Source: JAUILH01 sp965230535 | GTDB taxonomy: Bacteria; Bacteroidota; Bacteroidia; Flavobacteriales_D; JAUILH01 | Direction of reading: 5' to 3' | Assembly (NCBI GenBank): GCA_965230535.1 | Contig: OZ246009.1 | Coordinates: 992,001 to 1,056,000 of the forward strand | Length of the DNA stretch: 64,000 nt | Made by a program: the position numbers and the translations under genes | Shown: one piece after another, positions 53,338 through 62,442 of the stretch | Layout of the letters: each line of letters opens with the position of its first letter | Position numbering within the stretch: the stretch's first letter is position 1 | The notes under the pieces: generated by a model | Databases searched by the model: none | Told to the model about the DNA's origin: nothing | The model's input: the letters and a program-made list of their open reading frames with translations, nothing else

Positions 53338-55435
53338 TGCTTTCCGGGGCTTCCTTTTTATCCGTTTCAGAGTCGCTTTCCGGAGCCGCAGGAGCTTCTT
53401 CGTTAGGCTTTTCCTCGGTTAATGTAGGTGTGCCAGGAACTTTTGGCAATTGAATGTCAGCCACCACATCTGTAGATGGTTGACTGGTTCCGTTACCAGC
53501 TACTTTTGCAGCTTCCGCATCTTCGCCAAACTGTCGCTTTCCAAAAATCTCTTCAAGATCTTCTTTGAAAATGACTTCTTTTTGAAGCAGTTTTTCCGCC
53601 AGTTGGTTGAGCTTGTCACGATTATCAATCATCAATTGTTTAGCTCTCTTGTATTGACTTTCGATCAATTCAGAAATCTCCTGATCAATAATCTTGGCAG
53701 TTTCTTCACTGTATGGCTTGCCAAAATAGTTGTTCTGCCCTGAAGAGTCGTAGAATGACATGTTTCCAATTTTATCATTCAAACCATAAACCGTTACCAT
53801 AGCCTGAGCTTGTTTGGTCACTCGCTCCAGATCACTTAGTGCACCTGTGGAAATCTGGCCAAAGACAACTTCTTCAGCAGCTCTACCACCCAATAGGGCA
53901 CACATTTCATCCAGCATCTGTGCTGTTCTGGTAATTTGCCTTTCTTCCGGTAAGTACCATGCTGCTCCTAAAGATTGACCTCTTGGAACGATGGTAACTT
54001 TTACCAGTGGAGAAGCGTGTTCCAGTAACCAGCTTACAGTGGCATGTCCTGCTTCATGATAAGCAATGGCTCTCTTTTCCTCTGGTGTGATAATTTTATT
54101 CTTCTTCTCAAGTCCTCCAATGATACGATCAACTGCATCCAGGAAATCTTGTTTTTCAACAACCTTTTTGCTTTTTCTTGCTGCAATCAGAGCTGCTTCA
54201 TTACAAATGTTGGCAATGTCTGCACCAGAGAAGCCAGGCGTTTGTCTTGCCAAAAAGTCTCTATCCAAATTGCCGTCCAGCTTAAGTGGCTTAAGATGTA
54301 CGTCAAAAATCTCTTTACGCTCATTAAGATCAGGCATGTCAACATAAATCTGTCTGTCAAATCTACCTGCACGCATCAAGGCTCTGTCAAGAATATCCGC
54401 TCGGTTAGTGGCAGCCAGGATGATTACCCCACTGTTTGTTCCAAAACCGTCCATTTCTGTAAGGAGCTGGTTAAGCGTGTTTTCTCTTTCGTCGTTGGCT
54501 CCCATGTTAGGGCTTTTGCCTCTTGCTCTACCAATGGCATCAATCTCATCAATGAAGATGATACATGGTGATTTCTCCTTGGCTTGTTTAAACAAGTCAC
54601 GTACTCTGGAAGCACCAACTCCAACAAACATTTCTACAAAGTCGGAACCTGAAAGTGAGAAAAATGGCACTTTCGCCTCACCTGCAACGGCTTTGGCCAA
54701 AAGTGTTTTACCAGTTCCCGGAGGGCCTACAAGCAATGCGCCTTTCGGAATCTTCGCACCCAACTGGGTGTATTTTTTCGGGTTCTTAAGGAACTCAACA
54801 ATCTCTTCAACTTCTTCCTTCGCACCTTCAAGACCTGCAACATCATTGAAAGTTACGTTGGTGCCTTTGCCTTTGTCAAAAACCTGTGCACGGGACTTTC
54901 CAATGTTGAAAATCTGTCCGCCACCACCAGCGCCACCGCTCATACGTCTCATGATGAAAATCCATACAGCAATGATGATGAATAGGGGAAGCAGATAACT
55001 CAATAGTTCTCCTCCCCAGTTTCTTTGCGTCTTTGGGATGACTTTGAAATCGTAGTTCTCACTAAAATCTTTTTCATCAGGATGAGCTTCTTCTAAATCC
55101 GATTTCAGAGCTTCAATTTTATTACTAAAAGATTCGGGCGCAATAATCTCGAAGGTATAGTGAGGTGCATCTGCATCTTTATTTTCGATTTCATCGTGCT
55201 CATCTTCATCTAAGTAGTCTTTCTTAATGTAAACCTGGGCCGTTTCTTTATTCAGAACCACCACTTTTTCTACATGTCCCTTCTCCGCAAACTTCTTAAA
55301 CTCTCCCCATGAAGATTCTTCCGTTGGTCCGTCAAAATCTAATACTGCCATACCAATCAGAACCACAGCAATAATTGCGTAGATCCAATAAAAATTGAAA
55401 TTTGGTTTGCCAGTGCCTTTCTTTTTATCTGTCAT
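53330..55435 (-). CDS. ftsH: ATP-dependent zinc metalloprotease FtsH
   Basis: The 701-residue membrane protease has two N-terminal helices (about 14-32 and 145-163) around a periplasmic domain. The AAA+ module follows, with Walker A GPPGTGKT (237-244), Walker B FIDEID (294-299) and the SRH arginine region. The zinc site HEAGH is at 460-464, and the C-terminal tail is acidic. It degrades misfolded and regulated membrane proteins. Confidence 0.98.
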   Translation of the reverse strand: MTDKKKGTGKPNFNFYWIYAIIAVVLIGMAVLDFDGPTEESSWGEFKKFAEKGHVEKVVVLNKETAQVYIKKDYLDEDEHDEIENKDADAPHYTFEIIAPESFSNKIEALKSDLEEAHPDEKDFSENYDFKVIPKTQRNWGGELLSYLLPLFIIIAVWIFIMRRMSGGAGGGGQIFNIGKSRAQVFDKGKGTNVTFNDVAGLEGAKEEVEEIVEFLKNPKKYTQLGAKIPKGALLVGPPGTGKTLLAKAVAGEAKVPFFSLSGSDFVEMFVGVGASRVRDLFKQAKEKSPCIIFIDEIDAIGRARGKSPNMGANDERENTLNQLLTEMDGFGTNSGVIILAATNRADILDRALMRAGRFDRQIYVDMPDLNERKEIFDVHLKPLKLDGNLDRDFLARQTPGFSGADIANICNEAALIAARKSKKVVEKQDFLDAVDRIIGGLEKKNKIITPEEKRAIAYHEAGHATVSWLLEHASPLVKVTIVPRGQSLGAAWYLPEERQITRTAQMLDEMCALLGGRAAEEVVFGQISTGALSDLERVTKQAQAMVTVYGLNDKIGNMSFYDSSGQNNYFGKPYSEETAKIIDQEISELIESQYKRAKQLMIDNRDKLNQLAEKLLQKEVIFKEDLEEIFGKRQFGEDAEAAKVAGNGTSQPSTDVVADIQLPKVPGTPTLTEEKPNEEAPAAPESDSETDKKEAPESNE

Positions 55436-55450
55436 TATTCAGTATTGTTA

Positions 55451-55810
55451 TTAAACTTGGTATTCGATAGATTCAATTTTTGCATCTCCCCACAGACCTT
55501 CTAAATCGTAGAAGGATCTGGTTTCGCGATAAAAAATATGAACGATCACATTAAAGTAGTCGATTAACACCCACTCCGAATTTGATTTTCCTTCACTTCT
55601 TACCGGTTTTTCCGAAACATTTTTCCTAACCTCCTCAATAACAGAATCCGCTATGGCATCAACTTGAGTGTTAGAATCTCCGTGACAAATCACAAAATAA
55701 TCGGCAGTAGAACTTCCTGTTTCCCTCAAATCTAAGTAAACAATGTCCTGTGCTTTCTTCTCTTGCATGCCTTCGATCACAGCATTTACTAAATCTAATC
55801 TGTCCGTCAT
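55451..55810 (-). CDS. rsfS: ribosomal silencing factor RsfS
   Basis: The 119-residue protein binds ribosomal protein L14 and prevents subunit joining when nutrients are short. The family patterns DYFVICHGDSNTQVDAIAD and EWVLIDYFNVIVHIF are both present. It is the first gene of the unit with ftsH, cdsA and psd. TACTTTTG upstream on the minus strand matches the -7 consensus. Confidence 0.95.
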   Translation of the reverse strand: MTDRLDLVNAVIEGMQEKKAQDIVYLDLRETGSSTADYFVICHGDSNTQVDAIADSVIEEVRKNVSEKPVRSEGKSNSEWVLIDYFNVIVHIFYRETRSFYDLEGLWGDAKIESIEYQV

Positions 55811-55891
55811 TAAGTTTAATTATATCTAATTCCGACAAAAGTAATTAATTTTATGATTGAGAATCGTTTTAAATCCTTATAAACAAAGGGA

Positions 55892-56638
55892 ATGAATACA
55901 GTTTTTATTGGTAAGGAGTTAATCCGATTGCAATCTGTTGATAGTACGAACACTTATGCAGGGCAAATGTTGAGGAAAAACATGTTGTCGGATGGTGCAG
56001 TAGTCGTGACTTTTGAGCAAAAATCGGGGAGAGGACAAAGAGGAAATCAATGGGAAAGTTCTGCTGGTGAAAATTTAACCATGTCTTTCGTTTTAAAAAG
56101 TTGGGAGCTGGCTCTGAGCGAACAATTTAAATTGAGTATGGTTGTCGGACTCGGAATTTTAAGTTGTTTGAACCATTATCAGGAAGGATTTAAGTTAAAA
56201 TGGCCAAATGATGTCCTTTTTCACAATAGAAAAATTGCCGGTGTATTAATTGAAAATGTCATTAAGGGCAATCGAATTGATGCAAGTATTGTAGGAATAG
56301 GAATCAATCTAAATCAAACTAAGTTTCAAATCGATACAGCAATTTCTCTCACACAAATTACAAACAGGCCAGTTAATATTGATGACTTTTTGGCAAACTT
56401 ACTGGAACATATTGAAGCTAAATTGATTCAGTTCAGAACAGCCTCTTTTGAGAAAGTAAAAGGGGAGTACGTAAAGTATCTATATGGATTTGAAGAAGAA
56501 GTAGAAATCCTGATCAATGAGACGCAAACTTCTCACAAGGCAAAGGTCGTTGATGTGGAAACATCAGGAAAATTACTTGTTGAAACAGATGGTGAATTGA
56601 GGACCTTTGATTTAAAGGAAATCAGTTTTAAGATTTGA
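55892..56638 (+). CDS. birA: biotin-[acetyl-CoA carboxylase] ligase
   Basis: The 248-residue enzyme attaches biotin to carboxyl carrier proteins. The biotinyl-AMP loop is GRGQRGNQWESSAGEN near residue 49, and KLKWPNDVLFHNRKIAGVLIE follows near 104 (the catalytic Lys is in it). It lacks the N-terminal DNA-binding domain of E. coli BirA, so it is a ligase and not a repressor. It converges with the next gene, overlapping 11 bp. Confidence 0.94.
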   Translation: MNTVFIGKELIRLQSVDSTNTYAGQMLRKNMLSDGAVVVTFEQKSGRGQRGNQWESSAGENLTMSFVLKSWELALSEQFKLSMVVGLGILSCLNHYQEGFKLKWPNDVLFHNRKIAGVLIENVIKGNRIDASIVGIGINLNQTKFQIDTAISLTQITNRPVNIDDFLANLLEHIEAKLIQFRTASFEKVKGEYVKYLYGFEEEVEILINETQTSHKAKVVDVETSGKLLVETDGELRTFDLKEISFKI

Positions 56639-57029
56639 TCTCAACCAACTTGTCGGCCATATGGTTAAATAGTGCTGCCAAAGGCTTTTCCGCCACCATT
56701 CTCATAAAAGCATTTAGTTTTCCATTGAAAACATTGTAACCGGAACATGTGTCCCCCTCATCATTGATATGAATATCCAGTGTGAATGGGAAAGGGCTTT
56801 TTTCTCCCGATTTCAACTTGATTAAGTTAGGGCTGGACACAGAATCTTTAATCAATTCAATGGTTGCTGCGTTTTGAACTTTAAAAGAGCAAGTATCCGC
56901 AGTTGCCTTCCATTCACTGATTTTATCCTGAGGAAGCAGGTGAATGAAATTCTGCATGTCATTCAAATAGTCGAATACAACTACTGCAGATTGGTTAACC
57001 TTTACTTCTTTGCTTTTAATTTCAGTCAT
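56628..57029 (-). CDS. SRPBCC-fold protein, unknown ligand
   Basis: About 133 residues from the ATG at 57029, one base after the pyrE stop. The pattern of a long helix near the N-terminus (FDYLNDMQNFIHLLP), beta strands and a C-terminal helix (LAALFNHMADKLVEI) fits the SRPBCC/START-like superfamily, which holds hydrophobic ligands. The function is unknown. It is probably translated with pyrE. Confidence 0.72.
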   Translation of the reverse strand: MTEIKSKEVKVNQSAVVVFDYLNDMQNFIHLLPQDKISEWKATADTCSFKVQNAATIELIKDSVSSPNLIKLKSGEKSPFPFTLDIHINDEGDTCSGYNVFNGKLNAFMRMVAEKPLAALFNHMADKLVEIKS

Positions 57030-57030
57030 C

Positions 57031-57669
57031 TTATTTCCATTCGGCAGGTTGGTCTCTCCATTTTTCAAGAGAACTTACCTGATCTTGTGTAATGTACTCA
57101 TTTTGCTGAGCCATTTGAATCAATGTAGGGTAGTCGCAAAGGGTGTTAACCGGACAATCTGCTTTTTTGAAGTTCTCCAAAGCCAAATCAAATCCGTAAG
57201 TGAAAATGGCCATCATGCCTTTAACAACCACACCATTTGATCTCAATGCCTCAACAGCATCTAAGCTACTTTTTCCCGTTGAGATAAGGTCTTCTATGAC
57301 CACAACACTTTGTCCTTCTTCGATAACGCCTTCCACCTGGTTTTGAAGTCCATGCCCTTTAGAGCTTGAACGAACATATACGAAGGGAAGTCCCATTTCC
57401 TGAGCAACCAATGCGCCAATTGCAATTCCTCCTGTTGCCACACCGGCAATGGCATCTGGTTTTGAGTATAACTCATTGATAGATTCCGTGAATTGTTGAC
57501 GAATGTAGGTTCTCACGTTAGGGTAAGACAAGGTCTTCCTGTTATCGCAGTAAATAGGAGATTTCCAACCTGAAGCCCACGTAAATGGATCGTTTGGTTG
57601 AAGCTTAATTGCTTTAATCTGAAGCAAAAATTCTGCTACCTTTAAGGCCGAATCTGTGTTAATAATCAT
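57031..57669 (-). CDS. pyrE: orotate phosphoribosyltransferase
   Basis: About 212 residues from the ATG at 57669. It converts orotate and PRPP to OMP in pyrimidine synthesis. The PRPP motif VVVIEDLISTGKSS is near residue 120, and GVATGGIAIGALVA near 72 is also typical. The start codon is only 9 bp from that of the divergent NUDIX gene, so its promoter must lie in or across that gene. Confidence 0.96.
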   Translation of the reverse strand: MIINTDSALKVAEFLLQIKAIKLQPNDPFTWASGWKSPIYCDNRKTLSYPNVRTYIRQQFTESINELYSKPDAIAGVATGGIAIGALVAQEMGLPFVYVRSSSKGHGLQNQVEGVIEEGQSVVVIEDLISTGKSSLDAVEALRSNGVVVKGMMAIFTYGFDLALENFKKADCPVNTLCDYPTLIQMAQQNEYITQDQVSSLEKWRDQPAEWK

Positions 57670-57678
57670 GGGGTGCAA

Positions 57679-58269
57679 ATGTATAAAGTTTTCATAAAGG
57701 ACAAGCCATTGATTTTAAGTTCTGATTTAAAGCCTAGGCAAGAATCAGACCAAGCCAATCTCAATGAAAAAAATCTATCTATAACTGAAGTAGAAGATCT
57801 ACTTGAGCGGGAGGAAGAACTCCATATTTCAGGAGATCCAAATCTGTTGTTGCATTCTTTGTTTTCCGGCTACAAATGGATTGTAGCGGCGGGTGGAGTT
57901 GTGAGAAATCAGGACAATAAGATTTTGTTTATTGAAAGAAATGGTCTTTGGGATTTGCCAAAAGGTAAGCTCGAAAAAGGAGAATCTGTTGAGCTCTGTG
58001 CTGTCAGAGAAGTGGAAGAAGAGTGTGGAATTTCGGGACTTGAAATCGTTAGCGAGTTATCCTCAACTTTCCATACTTATGAACATAAAGGCAAGCAGGT
58101 GCTCAAAAGGACCTACTGGTATGAAATGAAAACGGAATTTTCTGGCCAATTAATTCCTCAGGAGGAAGAAGGCATTACCAAAGTAGAGTGGTTGGGAATA
58201 GATGAATTGGATAAGGTCCGAAACAATACTTTCAAATCCATTTTGGAACTTCTCAATGGGGCTGTTTAG
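57679..58269 (+). CDS. NUDIX hydrolase
   Basis: About 196 residues from the ATG at 57679. An N-terminal lobe of about 70 residues is followed by a NUDIX domain with the box GKLEKGESVELCAVREVEEE and then CGI near residue 100-122; the Glu ligands are intact. The substrate (a nucleoside diphosphate derivative) cannot be told. It diverges from pyrE at 9 bp and converges with the comM remnant with 4 bp overlap. Confidence 0.88.
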   Translation: MYKVFIKDKPLILSSDLKPRQESDQANLNEKNLSITEVEDLLEREEELHISGDPNLLLHSLFSGYKWIVAAGGVVRNQDNKILFIERNGLWDLPKGKLEKGESVELCAVREVEEECGISGLEIVSELSSTFHTYEHKGKQVLKRTYWYEMKTEFSGQLIPQEEEGITKVEWLGIDELDKVRNNTFKSILELLNGAV

Positions 58270-58946
58270 TTGATCCATTCATTCCTGTCTAAAGATCTGT
58301 ACTGAACTGCTTCAGCCACATGTTGAATCAGAATGTCTTTTTCTCCATCTAAATCGGCAATTGTTCTGGCAACTTTTAAGATTCTTCCGTAAGACCTTGC
58401 GCTAAAGCCTAGTTTTTCTACTGCATTTTTAAGAATATCCTGCCCGCCTTTGTCCAATCTGCAATATTTCTCTTGGAGTTTAGGTATGAGCTGAGCATTA
58501 GAATGAATACCCTCATACGATTTAAAACGTTTGGTTTGAATTTGTCGTGCGGCCACAACTCTGGCACGTATCTCCGAACTTTTCTCGCCTTTAGCCTGTC
58601 CGGCCAATTTTTCATAAGGAACCGGATTGACTTCTATATGCAGATCTATTCTGTCCATTAAGGGGCCGGATACCTTGTTTAAATATCGTCTTACTGCAAA
58701 TTCTGAGTCCATGGAACTGCCCGGATCATAGAAATCACCGCTCGGAGAAGGATTCATTGAGGCAACCAGCATAAAACTGGCAGGATAATTAACTGTCATC
58801 CGAGCCCGAGATATAGTCACAACCCGATCTTCAAGAGGTTGTCTTAAGACTTCCAGTACTTCTCTTTTAAATTCGGGTAGTTCGTCTAAAAAAAGAATCC
58901 CGTTGTGCGCCAAAGAAATTTCTCCCGGTTTTGGAACACTTCCTCC
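58266..58946 (-). pseudogene. comM: comM (yifB) 3' half, interrupted by a Tn7-like element
   Basis: This is the C-terminal part of a Mg-chelatase-like AAA+ protein. Reading from 58946 down gives GGSVPKPGEISLAHNGIL, then FLDELPEF (Walker B), MNPSPSG, ARTIADLDG, and a normal end. The part with Walker A and the N-terminal domain is missing because the sequence is replaced just before the second of the Gly codons; an in-frame TAA lies inside the element. No real start codon is at the 5' end. ComM helps integrate transforming DNA, so transformability may be impaired. Confidence 0.92.
58942..58946. other. candidate 5-bp target-site duplication copy
   Basis: CCTCC directly precedes the TGT end. Tn7-like elements duplicate 5 bp, so the same five bases should appear at the far end, outside the window. 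This is the expected position, not a proven duplication. Confidence 0.5.
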
Positions 58947-59016
58947 TGTATATTAGCAAAGTAAATGCGAATATATGGGCTCTATTAAGCAAAAAAAAAC
59001 CAAAGCTGATGCGAAT
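58947..59016 (+). repeat. transposon left end with two TnsB-type repeats
   Basis: CAAAGTAAATGCGAAT at 58957-58972 and CAAAGCTGATGCGAAT at 59001-59016 differ at three of 16 positions and are 44 bp apart. The first starts 10 bp inside the TGT. A weaker third match (9/16) is at 59053-59068. They are the likely TnsB binding sites. The second repeat lies inside the tnsA reading frame if the upstream ATG is used. Confidence 0.75.
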
Positions 59017-59754
59017 TCTTCCATAGTTACCGAGAATGGTTCTAATTATTGTCAGACTTTAGGAGAATCGTTAATGAAGAAAAGGCTTAAAAAGAGCTAT
59101 AGTGCTTTAACAGGTATGTTGCCAAGTAGAAAAGGGGCTGAAGTAATACACTACGAAAGTGCTCTTGAAATGGATTTCGCAATTATCTTAGAATACAGTA
59201 ATTGTGTTGAAAGATATCTAGATCATCCATATACACTCAGTTATTATGCGAATGGGAAGAAAAGGCATTATACTCCTGATTTTCACGTAGAGTTTAATAA
59301 GTCTCTGCCAAGAGATCTCTTTGGACGAGAAATTGGGGCTAAGAAATGGATGGTAGAAATCAAATATGAAAAGGACTTGAATATTGTTCAAAGGGAAGAA
59401 CCTTGGAAATATGAGGCTGCAGCAGAGCATTGTGAACTGAATGGAATGGAGTTTCATGTCTTTACTGAAGAAATCAGAGGAGCATATTTGGAGAACTTAA
59501 AATTCTTAAGTCGTTATCAGCAATTTCTTACGGTGCATAGGAATGATTCCTGGCAATCTGATGAATATTCTCGGATATGCGATTATTTGTCTCATCATGA
59601 TCATATTACAGCAAACTTGTTAAAGGAAATTGCAAAGAATCGGGAGGACTTGGGGAATCTAATTAGAGCGCTTTGGACCATGGTCAGTATTGGTTCTCTG
59701 CATACTGATTTAAATATCTCCCTTAATAACAATACAATTATAACAGCATACTAA
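58975..59754 (+). CDS. tnsA: TnsA-type transposon endonuclease
   Basis: The 259-residue product cuts the 5' strands at the element's ends. The restriction-like active site can be followed: E65 (ESALEMDF), D102 (HYTPDFHVEF) and the E128-I-K130 of KKWMVEIKY, with a C-terminal domain beyond. The first ATG (58975) is 28 bp from the transposon tip. An ATG at 59074 has AGGAG 8 nt upstream and would give a 226-residue protein that still holds the active site, and it would leave the end repeats untranslated, so I prefer it slightly. It is 1 bp before tnsB. Confidence 0.9.
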   Translation: MGSIKQKKTKADANSSIVTENGSNYCQTLGESLMKKRLKKSYSALTGMLPSRKGAEVIHYESALEMDFAIILEYSNCVERYLDHPYTLSYYANGKKRHYTPDFHVEFNKSLPRDLFGREIGAKKWMVEIKYEKDLNIVQREEPWKYEAAAEHCELNGMEFHVFTEEIRGAYLENLKFLSRYQQFLTVHRNDSWQSDEYSRICDYLSHHDHITANLLKEIAKNREDLGNLIRALWTMVSIGSLHTDLNISLNNNTIITAY

Positions 59755-59755
59755 A

Positions 59756-61564
59756 ATGATCCAAACTAAAATAGAAGTTGGTACTGAGGTCCTATATAAG
59801 AGGTGCAAATATACCATAAGGAAAATTTTGAGCAGTTCAAAAGTAGCAATTGAAAATGCTCATTTTGGAATAATTGAATGTTTAATTTCTGAATTGGATC
59901 AGCCTGATGAAGGTGAACAAAAAATTAACTTTGTATCCCCAGAAGAAAGCGTTGAACAGGCTAACTCCGCCCAAGCTAAATTTGAGGCTATTGAGCCCTT
60001 TTTATACGGGCGTCCCTCGAGGGAGAAAAGATTGGAAATTGCAAAGCAAGCAGGTGTCAATGTGGCCACACTGTATAGATGGTTAAATAAGTATCTTCAA
60101 GGGGGAACTTTGTCTTCATTAGTATCCAAACCTAAAGATGGTGGCAAAGGCAAGTCCAGAATTGATGAGAATATTGAAGAAATAATTCAAGACGAATTGG
60201 ATGAGTTTTTGACGAGTAAAAAGCTCAAGGCTTCTGTAATTATTAAGAACATCAAAAGACGTTGTCATAATCTGAATATTGACTCTCCATCGGAATCGAC
60301 CATTCGAAGAAGAATTGATCAAATTAGTAGATATAAAAAGAGGAGTGCACGTTTTGGAAAGGAAGCTGCTGACCAGGATATGGAGGCCAGACCAGGGAGT
60401 TTTTCTGAGGTTAAAGCCCCTTTAGATGTTGTGGAAATTGATCATACGCAGTTAGATGTGTTTTTAGTTGATGAAGTTAATCGGGAGCCAATCGGTAAAC
60501 CATGGATAACAGCTGGTATAGATGCCTATTCTAGAATGATAACGGGTTTGTATGTTTCATTTGAAGCACCAGGAAGTGTGGGGACAGGTATGTGTATTGC
60601 ATCAAGTATACTGGACAAAACAGATCTATTAAGAGATCATGATATAGAAGGGGATTGGCCTTTATGGGGAATTATGAAAAATGTTCACCTAGACAATGCA
60701 AAGGAATTTAGAGGGGAGTTGATAGAAAGGGCTTGTAAAGAGTATAATATTTCAGTGATGTGGAGAGCTCTGGGGAAAACACATTGGGGAGGTCATATTG
60801 AAAGATTTTTTAGAACTAATAACGAAGAAATTCACTCTCTTCCCGGCACTACTTTCGGTGATATTAAAAAAAGAAAGAACTATAATTCTGAAAAGAATGC
60901 TGCTCTTACACTAAAAGAGTTTGAAAAATTGCTTATTTCATTTATCGTCAATATATATCACAAAAGACTTCACAGCGGTATTGGCATGAGCCCGGAACAG
61001 AAATGGGAGGAAGGAATCATGGGGACTAATGATCAATTGGGAACAGGTCCCATGCCGATAATCAGCAATAAAGAAAAAGTCAAAATAGATTTTCTCCCTT
61101 CATTTACAGCTTCTATTCAGTCCTATGGAATCCAGAAGGACCACATTAGGTATTACTCCGAAATCTTGCATTATTACAGAGGCAGAGATAATAAAGGAAC
61201 TAAGTATAGTCTTAAACGGGACCCAAGAGATATTAGTAGGATTTTCTTTTGGGATAAAGAGACTGAAAAATATTTAGCTATTAACTATAGAAACCTGACT
61301 TATCCACCTATCTCACTATGGGAATATAGGAAAGCAAAGAAAAAGGCAGAGGAACAGTATTCCAGTAACATTGATTCTGATTTGATTTTCAAAACTTATA
61401 ATGAGCAGGTGAAAATTGTGAATTCTGCCATAAGAAAAACCATGATTAAAAGAAAGGAGAAAAAGAAATCTAATACCACCTATACGGTCCATAAAGACGA
61501 GCCTAAATATGTTGATGAATCAATTAATCTCGATAATATCAAACCATTTGAAATAGACGAATGA
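59756..61564 (+). CDS. tnsB: TnsB-type DDE transposase
   Basis: The 602-residue product joins the 3' ends to the target. After N-terminal DNA-binding helix-turn-helix regions (about 75-190, with LEIAKQAGVNVATLYRWL) comes the RNase H-like core with D229 (VVEIDHTQLD), D313 (HLDNAKEFRG) and E349 (GGHIERFFR). A C-terminal beta-barrel and tail for TnsC contact follow. Its stop overlaps the tnsC start by 4 bp. The Mu/TniA-like subtype of the family is likely. Confidence 0.95.
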   Translation: MIQTKIEVGTEVLYKRCKYTIRKILSSSKVAIENAHFGIIECLISELDQPDEGEQKINFVSPEESVEQANSAQAKFEAIEPFLYGRPSREKRLEIAKQAGVNVATLYRWLNKYLQGGTLSSLVSKPKDGGKGKSRIDENIEEIIQDELDEFLTSKKLKASVIIKNIKRRCHNLNIDSPSESTIRRRIDQISRYKKRSARFGKEAADQDMEARPGSFSEVKAPLDVVEIDHTQLDVFLVDEVNREPIGKPWITAGIDAYSRMITGLYVSFEAPGSVGTGMCIASSILDKTDLLRDHDIEGDWPLWGIMKNVHLDNAKEFRGELIERACKEYNISVMWRALGKTHWGGHIERFFRTNNEEIHSLPGTTFGDIKKRKNYNSEKNAALTLKEFEKLLISFIVNIYHKRLHSGIGMSPEQKWEEGIMGTNDQLGTGPMPIISNKEKVKIDFLPSFTASIQSYGIQKDHIRYYSEILHYYRGRDNKGTKYSLKRDPRDISRIFFWDKETEKYLAINYRNLTYPPISLWEYRKAKKKAEEQYSSNIDSDLIFKTYNEQVKIVNSAIRKTMIKRKEKKKSNTTYTVHKDEPKYVDESINLDNIKPFEIDE

Positions 61565-62442
61565 TGCATTTATCAAAAAGTACAAGAAGAGTTCTTGAGT
61601 CTGATAATAAGACTAAGATTGATCATGTTTACAATAATCAATGGATAGCTTACCCATCAGCTAATTTGGCATTGCAAAAGATGGAGAAAATATTATCTCG
61701 TCCTAAAACTCATAGACCGGATAGTATGTTGCTTGTTGGCGAAAGTAATAGTGGTAAAACAATGATCCTTAGGAAATTCCAAAAAAATAATCCATCCTAT
61801 TACTTTAAAGGAGAAGATCACTTTAGATCTCCAGTTGTGTCTATTAATGCACCATTCAAGCCAAGTGTTGCTGACTTCTTTTTAAGAATTCTAGAGGCAG
61901 TTAACTATCCTCAAAGACCAAGTACTTCGGTGGCTACAAGACAATACAGAGTATATCATACATTGAAGTCTCTGAAAACAGAGGTGCTTGTAATCGATGA
62001 AATTCATAATATTTTTTCTGGTGGAGCAAAAACAATTGAGTTTTTGAATTGTCTAAGAGCGTTGTCCAATGATTTAAATTTATCAATTATATGCGCTGGA
62101 ACGGAAAAGGCTTTCAGAGTTACAACTTCTGATGATCAATCTGCCAACAGATTTTTGACCGTTGAACTTGGAAGATGGCGGTTTGATGAAGATTATCTCA
62201 GGTTATTGACTAGCATTGAATCCCTATTGCCGTTACCTGAACCTTCAAAACTCATAGAACGAGAGATTGCTATGGAAATTCTAAGGCAATCTGAAGGACT
62301 AATTGGAGAAGTTATAACGTTGCTTCGAAGGTCTTTTGAATTTTGTCTTGACAATGATTTAAACTCAATAAGTCTTGATGTTATAAAGAATACTGAATGG
62401 ATACGTCCTTCAATGAGAAGAAATCAAAAAATCTTGATTTGA
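61561..62442 (+). CDS. tnsC: TnsC-type AAA+ ATPase regulator
   Basis: The 293-residue ATPase links target choice and transposase. Walker A is GESNSGKT (60-67), Walker B is VLVIDEIHNI with D146 and E147, and the sensor region follows. It is half the length of Tn7 TnsC and is similar in size to TniB. It can start at either of two adjacent ATGs (61561 or 61564). Its last 46 bp overlap tniQ in another frame, so the two are translated together. Confidence 0.92.
   Translation: MMHLSKSTRRVLESDNKTKIDHVYNNQWIAYPSANLALQKMEKILSRPKTHRPDSMLLVGESNSGKTMILRKFQKNNPSYYFKGEDHFRSPVVSINAPFKPSVADFFLRILEAVNYPQRPSTSVATRQYRVYHTLKSLKTEVLVIDEIHNIFSGGAKTIEFLNCLRALSNDLNLSIICAGTEKAFRVTTSDDQSANRFLTVELGRWRFDEDYLRLLTSIESLLPLPEPSKLIEREIAMEILRQSEGLIGEVITLLRRSFEFCLDNDLNSISLDVIKNTEWIRPSMRRNQKILI

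Noticed and set aside
58266..58913. Short intact Mg-chelatase-like gene starting at a TTG
   Set aside because: The reading continues upstream to 58946 with conserved ComM sequence and lacks the Walker A half; it is a truncated comM, not a complete gene.
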